A stretch of DNA of 36,747 nt from Bacteroidota bacterium (GTDB lineage: Bacteria > Bacteroidota > Bacteroidia > Chitinophagales > Chitinophagaceae), in NCBI GenBank assembly GCA_013287475.1, contig JABDDT010000024.1:1-36747 (forward strand), in the 5' to 3' direction. Both the position numbers and the translations under genes were made by a program. The notes under the pieces were generated by a model. The model saw only the letters and a program-made list of their open reading frames with translations. It ran no database searches and was not told the origin of the DNA. Position 1 is the first letter of the stretch, and every line of letters starts with the position of its first letter. Positions 17,142-26,061 of the stretch are shown one piece after another.

Positions 17142-18302
17142 ATGTTATTCAGTCAGGTTATTGGTCAGCAGGAAATAAAAGCAAAGCTTCGCAACCTGGT
17201 TGAGCATAACAGGTTAAGTCATGCGCTGTTGTTGAATGCACCGGAAGGTGCAGGAGGCATGCCATTGGCTTTAGCATTTTCGCAATTCATGGTGTGCGAA
17301 CGCGTTTCAGAAGAAAATTCAAAAAATAATTTTCCTCTTGAAAGCTGTAATATTTGCCCTTCCTGTGTGAAAGCGGCCCAGATGATTCATCCGGATATTC
17401 ATTATGTATATCCGGTAATTTCGCGCAAATCAGGAGACAAGCCCGTAAGCGCAGATTTTATATCTGAATGGCGTGAATTCATTTCACAGTTTCCCTATGG
17501 AGCCATTTTTGACTGGCTTCAATTCATACAGGCAGATAATAAACAGGGGAATATTTCGGCTCATGAATGTAATGAGATCAATCGTAAACTCAGCCTTAAG
17601 AGTTTTGAAAGCGGATACAAGATCCTCATCATGTGGATGCCGGAATATCTGGGCAATGAAGGAAATAAATTATTGAAACTGATTGAAGAACCACCACCTG
17701 ATACCCTCTTCATTTTGGTGACCGAAAATGAAGCTCAGATCCTTCCTACAATACTTTCACGGGTTCAGATTATACGCCTGCCGCGGCCATCTGTTTCTGA
17801 CATCAAGGAAGCATTGATTGAACGCGCAGGAGTATCACCAGAGCAGGCGAGGCAGCTTGCGGCCGTTAATGAACAGAACTACCGCGAAGCCCTGAGGCAG
17901 TTACAACACGGTCAGGATGACTGGCAGGGATTATTGCGGGAATGGCTGAACGCAGTTTTGAAAACAGGACCAATAGCACAGGTAAAATGGGTGGAAGAAA
18001 TTAGCAAATCGGGACGTGAAAAGCAGAAACAATTTTTACAGTATTTTGGTCACCTGCTGGAACAAGCCATTCGGCTGCGGATGTCTGAAGGGGTACTTAC
18101 AGATATGGCAGAATCAGAAAAAGATTTTGCCATAAGACTGAATAAGACCGCAGATTTGTCCGCACAACAGGCTATCGTAAAGGAACTCAATAAATCGATT
18201 TATTTTATTGAAAGGAATGCGCATGCAAAAATGCTTTTTCATGCGCTTACCATACGTCTCTATCATATACTGTCGACCAGGGAAGAGGCGGTGGTGACAT
18301 AG
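17142..18302 (+). CDS. holB: DNA polymerase III subunit delta' (clamp-loader ATPase-like)
   Basis: The 386-residue AAA+ protein of the clamp loader opens with FSQVIGQQEIKAKLRN and contains a zinc module (C52, C69, C72, C75; CNICPSC). It also has NEGNKLLKLIEEPPPDTLFIL (about residues 180-200) and ILSRVQIIRLPRP. The P-loop region reads APEGAGGMPLA and lacks the Lys and Ser/Thr of a working Walker A motif, as expected for a delta' subunit that does not hydrolyse ATP. It follows the peroxidase by 14 bases and precedes ricT, a common Bacteroidota order. Confidence 0.9.
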   Translation: MLFSQVIGQQEIKAKLRNLVEHNRLSHALLLNAPEGAGGMPLALAFSQFMVCERVSEENSKNNFPLESCNICPSCVKAAQMIHPDIHYVYPVISRKSGDKPVSADFISEWREFISQFPYGAIFDWLQFIQADNKQGNISAHECNEINRKLSLKSFESGYKILIMWMPEYLGNEGNKLLKLIEEPPPDTLFILVTENEAQILPTILSRVQIIRLPRPSVSDIKEALIERAGVSPEQARQLAAVNEQNYREALRQLQHGQDDWQGLLREWLNAVLKTGPIAQVKWVEEISKSGREKQKQFLQYFGHLLEQAIRLRMSEGVLTDMAESEKDFAIRLNKTADLSAQQAIVKELNKSIYFIERNAHAKMLFHALTIRLYHILSTREEAVVT

Positions 18303-18310
18303 GAACTTAG

Positions 18311-18318
18311 TATATTTG
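18311..18318 (+). promoter_or_regulatory. -7-like box upstream of ricT
   Basis: TATATTTG is an exact match to TAnnTTTG, 29 bases before the ricT start and 8 bases after the delta' stop. No good TTTG is found 19 bases upstream, so it is only a candidate for a ricT promoter. Confidence 0.35.
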
Positions 18319-18347
18319 TCAACTTGCTTGTTAATTTATAAAAATAT

Positions 18348-19562
18348 ATGGGATGTTCTAATTGTGGTACCACCGGCAGCAAGCCAGGCGGATGCCAAAG
18401 TCACGGGAGCTGTGGTACAGGGAGTTGCAACAGGATGAATGTATATGACTGGCTATCAAATCTACCAATACACGATCCAACTTCTGAATGCAGGGTGATG
18501 GAAATAAGCTTTAATCAGGGTAGCAGAAAGGATTTTTTTCGGAATACAACAACACAAATCTTCGAAAAGGGAGAGATTGTAAGTGTGGAAGGAGTAAGTG
18601 GCTTTGATGTTGGTACGGTAAGTCTGACCGGAGAATTGGTCAGGATACAAATGAAGAAAAAAAGTGTAGATGAATTTCATGCCGAAATGAAAAAAGTACT
18701 TCGGCGTTCCACAGACCGTGACCTGGATCTGCTAAAACAAAATAAAGCCCGTGAAAAGGAGGCTGTTATCCGTTCACGCGCTATTTCGCGTCAGCTGAAG
18801 CTGGATATGAAAGTGTCACAGGTAGAAATTCAGGCTGATGGTCGCAAGGCCACATTCTATTATATTGCTGACGACCGGGTAGATTTCCGTGAACTCATCA
18901 AAATATTCGCATCTGAATTCCGTGTGAAAGTTGAAATGCGTCAGATCGGAGCGAGACAGGAAGCTGGAAAAGTTGGGGGCATTGGTAGTTGCGGGCGTGA
19001 ACTCTGTTGCTCAACATGGCTAACAGATTTTAAATCGGTCAATACAACTGCCGCCCGATATCAGAATCTTTCCATCAATCAAAGTAAACTCAGTGGACAG
19101 TGCGGCCGCTTGAAATGCTGTTTGAACTATGAACTCGATACATATCTGGACGCACTGCAACAGTTTCCGGAAAATGCAGATACATTGCAGGTTGCGAAAG
19201 GAACAGCCCTGCTGATTAAAAAAGATATTTTTAAAAATCTGATGTGGTATGTATTGCCAGACAGCAATAAGCAATACCCACTCTTAATTGAAAGGGTTAA
19301 ACAGATTAAAAAACTAAATCAGCAGAATATCATTCCAGATGAGCTGGGCGCGGTAGAAGTAAACGGAAAACCAAAAGAAGAATTGGTAAATGTTGATCTT
19401 ACAGGCCAGTTCAGTTTGAAAACACTGGATAATGCTGATCGCAAAAAAAGACATAACCAACCGGGACCGCCGCAACAGCGTAGAAACGATAACAGGCCGA
19501 ATAACAGACCAAATAACAAACCTAACAACAAACCACCACAAGGTCCGCCAAGAAAGAAATAA
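18348..19562 (+). CDS. ricT: RicT/YaaT-type PSP1-domain protein
   Basis: The 404-residue protein contains a PSP1 domain with the signature cysteine motifs CGRELCCSTWLTDF and SGQCGRLKCCLNYE (residues ~210-265). In Bacillus the Ric (Y-)complex binds Fe-S clusters and modulates RNase Y-dependent mRNA processing; Bacteroidota function is not established. The N-terminus has an extra Cys/Gly-rich patch (five Cys in the first 27 residues). The C-terminus is a disordered basic tail made of repeated NRPN/NKPN units. The start ATG 18348 gives MGCSNCG. The alpha/beta hydrolase gene follows after 6 bases. Confidence 0.88.
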   Translation: MGCSNCGTTGSKPGGCQSHGSCGTGSCNRMNVYDWLSNLPIHDPTSECRVMEISFNQGSRKDFFRNTTTQIFEKGEIVSVEGVSGFDVGTVSLTGELVRIQMKKKSVDEFHAEMKKVLRRSTDRDLDLLKQNKAREKEAVIRSRAISRQLKLDMKVSQVEIQADGRKATFYYIADDRVDFRELIKIFASEFRVKVEMRQIGARQEAGKVGGIGSCGRELCCSTWLTDFKSVNTTAARYQNLSINQSKLSGQCGRLKCCLNYELDTYLDALQQFPENADTLQVAKGTALLIKKDIFKNLMWYVLPDSNKQYPLLIERVKQIKKLNQQNIIPDELGAVEVNGKPKEELVNVDLTGQFSLKTLDNADRKKRHNQPGPPQQRRNDNRPNNRPNNKPNNKPPQGPPRKK

Positions 19563-19568
19563 TATTTC

Positions 19569-20423
19569 ATGAGAGGCTTTAAGAAGAAATTGTTCCTGCT
19601 TTCAGGTCTGTTCCTGTTGAGCTGGATTCTTCTTGCACAAAGTTGTATGAGCTTCCGGAAATCGGATGCAGATGAAACAGCTGAATTTGCAAAAGATCAG
19701 GTTGAACTCAGGACCGCAACACTAAAAGTAGAAGGCCGGCATATTCACTATGCTCTTACAGGAAATGATTCACTTCCGACAATTTTTTTTATTCACGGAT
19801 CTCCCGGAAGCTGGACCGCTTTTGAAGATTATATGAAGGATTCTTTATTATTGAAAAAATTCAGGATGGTTTCAGTTGACCGTCCGGGTTTTGGATATAG
19901 TGATTATGGTCAGCCGCAACATCTTGATGTGCAATCGTTTTGGATTAGTAAGCTTTTCCCTTTACTTGCAAATAACAAACGTATGTTTCTCGCAGGTCAT
20001 TCTTTAGGAGGCCCTTTGGTTATCAAACTTGCTGCGGACAATCCAAAGATATTTTCAGGCCTGGTAGTTATCTCAGGATCTATTGATCCGGGAGAAGAAA
20101 AACCTGAGAAATGGAGGCCCTGGCTTTTTAATACCCCTTTGAATTATTTTGTTCCGGGTGCCATGCGACCTTCCAACGAAGAATTATGGTATTTGAAAAA
20201 AGATCTTGTGCAACTCGAAAAAGATTTCTCTAAAATTCACTGCTCTGTCCATTTTATCCATGGTACAATGGATACATGGGTTCCGCCCGGGAATGTAGAT
20301 TATGGTAAGAGACTGTTGGTTAATGCCCCCATTGTGGAAGAAACAATGATTCCGGGAGCTAACCACTTCATTCCATGGACAAAGTTCACAGAAATCCGCT
20401 CAGTTTTGTTAAAGTTGTATTAA
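19569..20423 (+). CDS. Alpha/beta-fold hydrolase, membrane-anchored or lipoprotein
   Basis: The 284-residue hydrolase has a complete predicted triad: Ser145 in GHSLGG, Asp235 in HGTMDTWVP, and His266 in GANHFIP. The oxyanion region is FIHGSPGSW. The N-terminus is a hydrophobic signal (residues 8-24) followed by Cys26 (LLAQSC), an imperfect lipobox, so it is either a lipoprotein or a signal-anchored protein. Substrate is unknown. It is 6 bases downstream of ricT, so they are probably co-transcribed. In several Flavobacteriia, to my recollection, gldH follows this ricT-like gene, but no GldH-like protein is seen here. Confidence 0.85.
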   Translation: MRGFKKKLFLLSGLFLLSWILLAQSCMSFRKSDADETAEFAKDQVELRTATLKVEGRHIHYALTGNDSLPTIFFIHGSPGSWTAFEDYMKDSLLLKKFRMVSVDRPGFGYSDYGQPQHLDVQSFWISKLFPLLANNKRMFLAGHSLGGPLVIKLAADNPKIFSGLVVISGSIDPGEEKPEKWRPWLFNTPLNYFVPGAMRPSNEELWYLKKDLVQLEKDFSKIHCSVHFIHGTMDTWVPPGNVDYGKRLLVNAPIVEETMIPGANHFIPWTKFTEIRSVLLKLY

Positions 20424-20498
20424 GCATGGAAAGCATATCTGACCTCTTTACATTACATGTTCTTTTTAGTAAATTGCAAGTCCTAAACAAATAAAAAT

Positions 20499-21248
20499 AT
20501 GGCTATTTTCAAATCGGGTAATCCTGCGATGAATGTTTTCGAAAATACAGTAACCCTGCCTGGTTCGGGCACCATGACTGAAACAGGTACGCTCAATAAG
20601 TTTTTTCTCTTGTTTTTACTCGTTATGGCATCTGCTTCATTGACATGGAAAGCATTTTATGATGGGGTAAATGTAATGCCCTATGTGTTTGGTGCAGCAA
20701 TCCTGGGTTTTATCACTGCAATGGTTGTAATATTTAAAAAAGAATGGGCAGCTTACGTTACCCCCGTTTATGCATTATTCGAAGGTGTTGTACTTGGTGG
20801 TATTTCCGCAACTTATAATAATGTATTTGCAAAAACAGCACCGGGCATTGTAACTCAGGCCGTACTGTTAACCTTTGGAGTCGTGATCGCGATGTATGTA
20901 TTATATCGTTTCAGGATTATCAAAGTGACAGATAAATTAAGGTCTATTATTTTTACAGCAACAGCCGGCATTGCTATCTTTTATTTATTGTCAATCGTTC
21001 TGGGCTTTTTCCATATAAATATTGGTTTCATTAATGAAGGATCTGCTCTCGGCATTGGCTTTTCTTTAGTTGTAGTTGTTATCGCCTCGATGAACCTGCT
21101 GCTGGATTTTGATATGATTGAGAAAGGTGTAGCTGCAGGCGCACCAAAATATATGGAATGGTATGGTGCTTTCGGATTGCTGGTTACCCTTGTATGGCTC
21201 TATCTGGAAATCCTTCGCCTGCTTGCAAAACTGGCAAATCGCAGGTAA
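20499..21248 (+). CDS. Bax inhibitor-1/YccA family membrane protein
   Basis: The 249-residue protein has about seven transmembrane segments between residues 32 and 245. It includes the characteristic YALFEGVVLGGISATY and the C-terminal NLLLDFDMIEKG followed by MEWYGAFGLLVTLVWLYLEILRLL, whose acidic residues form the di-Asp type pH/Ca2+ sensor of this family (compare YetJ). A pH-gated calcium leak is known for relatives; the role in this organism is inferred. It stands alone, 75 bases after the hydrolase, and converges with the RND operon. Confidence 0.9.
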   Translation: MAIFKSGNPAMNVFENTVTLPGSGTMTETGTLNKFFLLFLLVMASASLTWKAFYDGVNVMPYVFGAAILGFITAMVVIFKKEWAAYVTPVYALFEGVVLGGISATYNNVFAKTAPGIVTQAVLLTFGVVIAMYVLYRFRIIKVTDKLRSIIFTATAGIAIFYLLSIVLGFFHINIGFINEGSALGIGFSLVVVVIASMNLLLDFDMIEKGVAAGAPKYMEWYGAFGLLVTLVWLYLEILRLLAKLANRR

Positions 21249-21256
21249 AATACCTG
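21242..21256. terminator. Short hairpin between convergent genes
   Basis: CAGGTA (21242-21247), AAA, TACCTG (21251-21256) form a perfect 6-bp stem that overlaps the stop codon of the Bax-inhibitor gene, 23 bases from the end of the RND gene. There is no clear U tract on either strand, so terminator function is uncertain. Confidence 0.3.
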
Positions 21257-21278
21257 ACTTGTATAACGAGGCTATATT

Positions 21279-24200
21279 TTAAAACCAGGATCCTATCCAG
21301 GTGGCGCTCACGTTCTTGCCTGCGAATTTCCTTTCCCTTCTGGCTTTTTCTATTGCGTGCCTTACCAGTGTTACCGGAATCAAAATGATTATAAATATTA
21401 ACGTAAATGGAGGAATCCCCATCATGGATATCCATTTTCCACCGAAATACCTCCGCATGGGACGTTTCAATCTTTCAGCAATCAGGTACATGCTCGGAAG
21501 AATGAAAAGCGTCATAAAGAATGCGAAGGCCAGTCCGAAGATGATGGTCCAGGATAATGGTTTCCAGAACACAGCACTATCACCTCCGAAAAATATATGT
21601 GGATTCAATTCGGCGAATAATTTTACAAAATCAATATTGAATCCAATCGCCAAAGGAATCAGGGCGAGTATGGCAGCCAGCGCGGTTAACAATACAGGTA
21701 TGATCCTGGTTTTGCCCGCCTGAATAAGAGCTTCACGGGTTTTCATTCCACGCTCACGAAGTACATCTGCGAATTCGATCACGAGAATTCCATTCTTTAC
21801 AACAATACCTGCGAGTCCAACAATACCCAATCCAGTCATTACTGCGGATATCGTCATCCCTGTAAATGCAAACCCAAGCAACACACCTATTATACTAAAT
21901 ATTATTTCTGTCAGAATGATAACCGGTTTACTGATAGAATTAAACTGTAACACCAGAATGAAAAGTATCAGCATCAATGCCATAAGGAGTGCAGAACCAA
22001 GGAATGAAACAGTTTCCTGTTGTTGTTTTCCTTCACCCGTTTGGGTGATGGTAACATCATCTGCTTTATTCTGGAAATTATCTATTGCATCTTTCAGCTC
22101 GGCATTTACTGCAGGAGGGGTATAACCTGTAAGTACATTTGAGTAAAGCGTTATAACTCTTTTTAAAGATTTACGTTTGATACTTCCATATGTGCTGGTG
22201 AAATCGATTTTAACGAGATTAGTAATGGGGATCGATTTGATAGTTCCTGTCGGTTCCCGGAAAAAAATCTTCATGTTCAGCAGATCCGTAAGATTTCTTC
22301 GTTGAACTTCTGTATTACGCAGCTGAATTTTATATTCTTCTTTATTGTCTTTGATCTTGGAGAGTTCCCTTCCGAATAAAGCAGTGCGTATCTGCTGGCC
22401 AATCTGTGCCGTGCTCACTCCTTCAATCATGGCGCGCTGGCGGTCGATTGTAAGTGTTATTTCAGGATTGGTCAGATCCACATCCATTTTTAATTCTTCC
22501 ACTCCGGGTGTTTGAATGGAATCGAGATAATTTTTAAGTGCAGAAGCCGTGACGGTGAGATCTTCAAAATTATCACTGGCAATTTCAATATTTATAGGGG
22601 GGTCAGTAGGAGGCCCGTTCTGTTCCTGATCTACAGAAATTTCTGCTCCCGGAATTCCTTTTAATGCAGCCCGGATAGAATCCAGGATAGGCGTTGTAGC
22701 TCTTCCGTGACGTTTTTCAAATTCTACAAAAGATACCTGTACACGCCCAAGTTCTGGCCTGGTACTACGGTCTCCGCTCTGCGGATTCCCGGCACCAATG
22801 GCAACATTAGAAATCACGCTTTCAACAAGAGGATTTAATTTTCCATCAGATATTCCCAATACTTTATTCACCCTGTTCTCCAGTTGGTGCGTAACTGAAT
22901 CAGTATAGTCCACGTTGGTACCAACAGGTAATTTGAGGTATACATAAATAAAATTCGGATCTCCCTTAGGAAAGAATACAACCGGCACTTTACGGATACC
23001 CAGGAACACAAATGAGAATATAAGTAATAAGAAAGTGCCGATAAGCAACCATACTGGTCGCCAGCTTTTTAATGCCCATCTCAAACCCCTTTCATAGTGG
23101 CTCATGATCCAGGGAAGACTTCTGTTCTGGAAAGTATGGATCATTCCTGTAAACAGATAAGCATTCAGAAACATGAGTATACTGAAAAAAATCAGGAGAT
23201 TTCCCCCGAAGGTGAAATGTGATAAGTCGAGGAAAATGCCCAGTACGAGAAAGGTATAGAAAAGAGGATTTTTGAAAACCCTGGATTTTCTGCCGGCATG
23301 TCCTTCATCAGCATGGTTCATAAAGTCCACTGCAAAAATCGGGTTCATGATAAAGGCAACAATCAGTGATGCAGAGAGCGTAAAAATTAACATTACAGGT
23401 AAATAGATCATGAACTTTCCAATCAGGCCCGGCCAGAATAATAAAGGGAAAAAAGGAGCCAGGGTTGTCAATGTACCAGCCAGTACAGGAATAAAAATTT
23501 CGCCGGCTGCTACTTTCGCAGCTATGATTGAAGTTACCCTGCCCTTGCCTTCAGTAAATATTCTGTGTGTATTTTCAATAACAACGATTGCATCATCCAC
23601 TATAATCCCAAGCCCGAATAGAAGGGCAAAAAGTACAATGAAGTTCAATGTTACATGTCCCCCGATGATGATATCAGCCGCCGGTAAAAACATGAAAGCG
23701 ACAAACATGCTTAGCGGTACAGAAAGTGCGACAAAAAATGCATTCGTTACACCCATGAAAAACATCAGGATCACCAAAACAAGAACAAAACCAATGACGA
23801 TGGAATTCACCAGGTCGTTAAATGAGGTTCTCGTTGTTCTGCTCTGATCTCCGGTTACTACCACAGCCAGATCTTTTGGAAACTGGGTTTCTTTCATTTC
23901 AGCAACCACACGCTTTACTTCGTCAGATGTTTCAATCAGGTTTTCACCGCTTCGTTTTATGATGTTTAGAGTTACAACGTTTTTGCCATCCAGACGGGCA
24001 TAACTTTCGCTTTGCTTCACTGTATCAATAATAGTGGCAATATCTTTGAGATAAATCGGAGCAGAAGAAGTATTTCTTATTATTATCTGTTCGATATCGG
24101 AAGCAGTTTTGAACTGACCCTTTAACTGAAGAGTTCTTTTCATATTTCCGACTTCCAGCAAACCACCGGATATATCCAGGTTTTCATTGGCGACCGCGGT

Positions 24201-24854
24201 AGCAATATCATTGAATGTAATATTGGAGCTCTGCATTTTGTAATTGTCCACATTGATCTGGAACTCGCGTTCAGGTGCACCCACTTCATCCACGCGATTG
24301 ATCTGTGATAACTCTTCAAGTTTATCTTTCAGATCGTCGGCAAATTTTTTCAGATGCTGTCCGTCGTAATTACCACTCACATTTACATACATGATTGGCT
24401 GATCAGACAAACTTACTTCCACAACATTTGGTTGGGATGTCAGGTCGGTGGGTAAATCGGTTTTCGATTTGTCAACGGCATCTTTTACTTTCTGTAATGC
24501 TACATCCGTCTTAACATCCGTTTCGAATTCCACAATAATGGCCGAAAAATCCTGGACAGAAGTGCTGGTTAGTTTATTAATCTTAGCTCCGGTTATACCC
24601 TTGATCTGTTTTTCGATGGGACGGGTAACGAGGTTTTCAATATCCTTGGGAGAATTGCCAACATAGGTTGTCTGCACATAAATCGTAGGAATAACAATAT
24701 CCGGAAATTGTTCTTTTGGAGTAGTGACGAATTTATTTACACCCAGGATGGTCACAAAAATGATCAGCAGATATACGGATGTTTTATTGTTGATGGCCCA
24801 GCTCGTGGGTTTGAATTCCTTGAATTTCCCTTTAAAATTTTCCAGCGTGCTCAT
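21279..24854 (-). CDS. RND-family multidrug efflux permease (AcrB-like)
   Basis: The 1191-residue inner-membrane pump uses the proton gradient to drive export. The proton-relay residues are present: the Asp pair in GIIVDDAIVVIE (~416) and the Lys in GIVVKNGILVIEF (~1018). Two large periplasmic porter domains follow TM1 and TM7. The protein is 130-150 residues longer than usual. An insert at ~525-575 adds two probable helices between TM6 and TM7, and an extra hydrophobic helix lies near the C-terminus (~1150-1175). It is the last gene of the tetR-tolC-adaptor-pump operon, 37 bases after the adaptor stop. Confidence 0.94.
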   Translation of the reverse strand: MSTLENFKGKFKEFKPTSWAINNKTSVYLLIIFVTILGVNKFVTTPKEQFPDIVIPTIYVQTTYVGNSPKDIENLVTRPIEKQIKGITGAKINKLTSTSVQDFSAIIVEFETDVKTDVALQKVKDAVDKSKTDLPTDLTSQPNVVEVSLSDQPIMYVNVSGNYDGQHLKKFADDLKDKLEELSQINRVDEVGAPEREFQINVDNYKMQSSNITFNDIATAVANENLDISGGLLEVGNMKRTLQLKGQFKTASDIEQIIIRNTSSAPIYLKDIATIIDTVKQSESYARLDGKNVVTLNIIKRSGENLIETSDEVKRVVAEMKETQFPKDLAVVVTGDQSRTTRTSFNDLVNSIVIGFVLVLVILMFFMGVTNAFFVALSVPLSMFVAFMFLPAADIIIGGHVTLNFIVLFALLFGLGIIVDDAIVVIENTHRIFTEGKGRVTSIIAAKVAAGEIFIPVLAGTLTTLAPFFPLLFWPGLIGKFMIYLPVMLIFTLSASLIVAFIMNPIFAVDFMNHADEGHAGRKSRVFKNPLFYTFLVLGIFLDLSHFTFGGNLLIFFSILMFLNAYLFTGMIHTFQNRSLPWIMSHYERGLRWALKSWRPVWLLIGTFLLLIFSFVFLGIRKVPVVFFPKGDPNFIYVYLKLPVGTNVDYTDSVTHQLENRVNKVLGISDGKLNPLVESVISNVAIGAGNPQSGDRSTRPELGRVQVSFVEFEKRHGRATTPILDSIRAALKGIPGAEISVDQEQNGPPTDPPINIEIASDNFEDLTVTASALKNYLDSIQTPGVEELKMDVDLTNPEITLTIDRQRAMIEGVSTAQIGQQIRTALFGRELSKIKDNKEEYKIQLRNTEVQRRNLTDLLNMKIFFREPTGTIKSIPITNLVKIDFTSTYGSIKRKSLKRVITLYSNVLTGYTPPAVNAELKDAIDNFQNKADDVTITQTGEGKQQQETVSFLGSALLMALMLILFILVLQFNSISKPVIILTEIIFSIIGVLLGFAFTGMTISAVMTGLGIVGLAGIVVKNGILVIEFADVLRERGMKTREALIQAGKTRIIPVLLTALAAILALIPLAIGFNIDFVKLFAELNPHIFFGGDSAVFWKPLSWTIIFGLAFAFFMTLFILPSMYLIAERLKRPMRRYFGGKWISMMGIPPFTLIFIIILIPVTLVRHAIEKARRERKFAGKNVSATWIGSWF

Positions 24855-24891
24855 AAAATCGATTTGGAATGATTATAGAAACTTCTCTGAA

Positions 24892-26040
24892 TCATTGTAT
24901 CTGCGTGGTTATAGGTTGCTGATCATACAGACCCTGGTAACCTTCGGTAATAACATTATCACCCTGTTTGACTCCTTTCAGGACTTCGACCCTGTCTGAA
25001 TACATCATACCGATAGTAATGGATTTTTTGCTCGCAATCAGCCGTTCGCCATCTTTCACTGCTACCATCACGTATTTTCCATTTTCATCATTCTGGAGGC
25101 TGTTTACCGGAATGGTTAAGGCATTGGATGCAGTATAATCCTGAATTTTAATAAGTGCCACCTGGTTGGGATAGAAATCTTTTTCATAAGGAAGTTTAGC
25201 TTCCACATAAAAGCTCCTGTTGGTAGCATCGATTGTTTTCCCTGTTACAGATATTTTTGTATCGATAGACTTATTATTGAGTTCCGGGATAACCACTTTC
25301 ACAATACTTCCCACTTTGACTTTACCAAGATAATTTTCCGGTACCTGCGCAACTGCTTTAAGTTCATTAGTATTTACAAGGCGGATCTGGTTATTCCCAC
25401 TGAAAAACTCACCCAGACGAATATTTACATTATCAGCAATACCATTGATATCTGCATACACATTGGTAAGTTCAATTTGTTTATTTACAAAATCTACCTG
25501 TTTCTGCGCCTGATCCACCTGATTTTTAGATGTGACCAATTCAACTTCTGAACCAATCTGTTGCGCCCAGAGATTTTTCCTTCTATTATATAAATCCTGC
25601 GCAAAAGACAGTTGTTGTTTGGCTGTTGCAAGTTGCTGAATTAATAAAGCGTCGTCGAGTTTGAGTAACAATTGTCCCTTCTTTACAAAGTCGCCCTGCT
25701 TTACATAAATGTCTTTTACCTGTCCACCCGTACCATTTCTCGGTGTTACATAAGCAATATTCAATGCATCAATTTTTCCCTGCAGTTCAATATAATGTGT
25801 AAAATCCATTGGCATCACCGGTTGAATAGCCACCAGTTTTTCTTTTTCCTTTTTTACAGACGAGGGATCTATTTCTGCCAGCTCTTTCTCAGCTTTTTGA
25901 ATTTTAGTTACGAGGGCTACCTGCTGGTCTTTCAGGCTTTGCAGTTCGGCTTTTTTCTTCGTAACAGGATCACCGCCCTGACCGCATGACATTAAAAGTA
26001 TGGTTCCTGTGAAAAGGGCAGATAAAAATATCTTATTCAT
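24892..26040 (-). CDS. RND efflux periplasmic adaptor (membrane fusion lipoprotein)
   Basis: The 382-residue adaptor joins the RND pump to the outer-membrane channel. It has a lipoprotein signal with lipobox LMSC (Cys19), then a charged coiled-coil segment (residues ~27-66), unusual in that it precedes the barrel-sandwich domain. A biotinyl-lipoyl-like motif (QGDFVKKGQLLLKLDD, ~112-128) is followed by the alpha-hairpin, and then beta-barrel and membrane-proximal domains (YPNQVALIKI; GVKQGDNVITEG). It is flanked by the TolC-like gene (21 bases) and the pump (37 bases). Confidence 0.92.
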   Translation of the reverse strand: MNKIFLSALFTGTILLMSCGQGGDPVTKKKAELQSLKDQQVALVTKIQKAEKELAEIDPSSVKKEKEKLVAIQPVMPMDFTHYIELQGKIDALNIAYVTPRNGTGGQVKDIYVKQGDFVKKGQLLLKLDDALLIQQLATAKQQLSFAQDLYNRRKNLWAQQIGSEVELVTSKNQVDQAQKQVDFVNKQIELTNVYADINGIADNVNIRLGEFFSGNNQIRLVNTNELKAVAQVPENYLGKVKVGSIVKVVIPELNNKSIDTKISVTGKTIDATNRSFYVEAKLPYEKDFYPNQVALIKIQDYTASNALTIPVNSLQNDENGKYVMVAVKDGERLIASKKSITIGMMYSDRVEVLKGVKQGDNVITEGYQGLYDQQPITTQIQ

Positions 26041-26061
26041 ATTCTGGTTTGTTTGTCGTTA

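Noticed and set aside
23410-23847. 145-residue plus-strand frame opposite the RND gene, and similar antisense frames elsewhere
   Set aside because: They lie antisense to strongly conserved coding sequence, have no family motifs, and follow from codon bias of the real gene.
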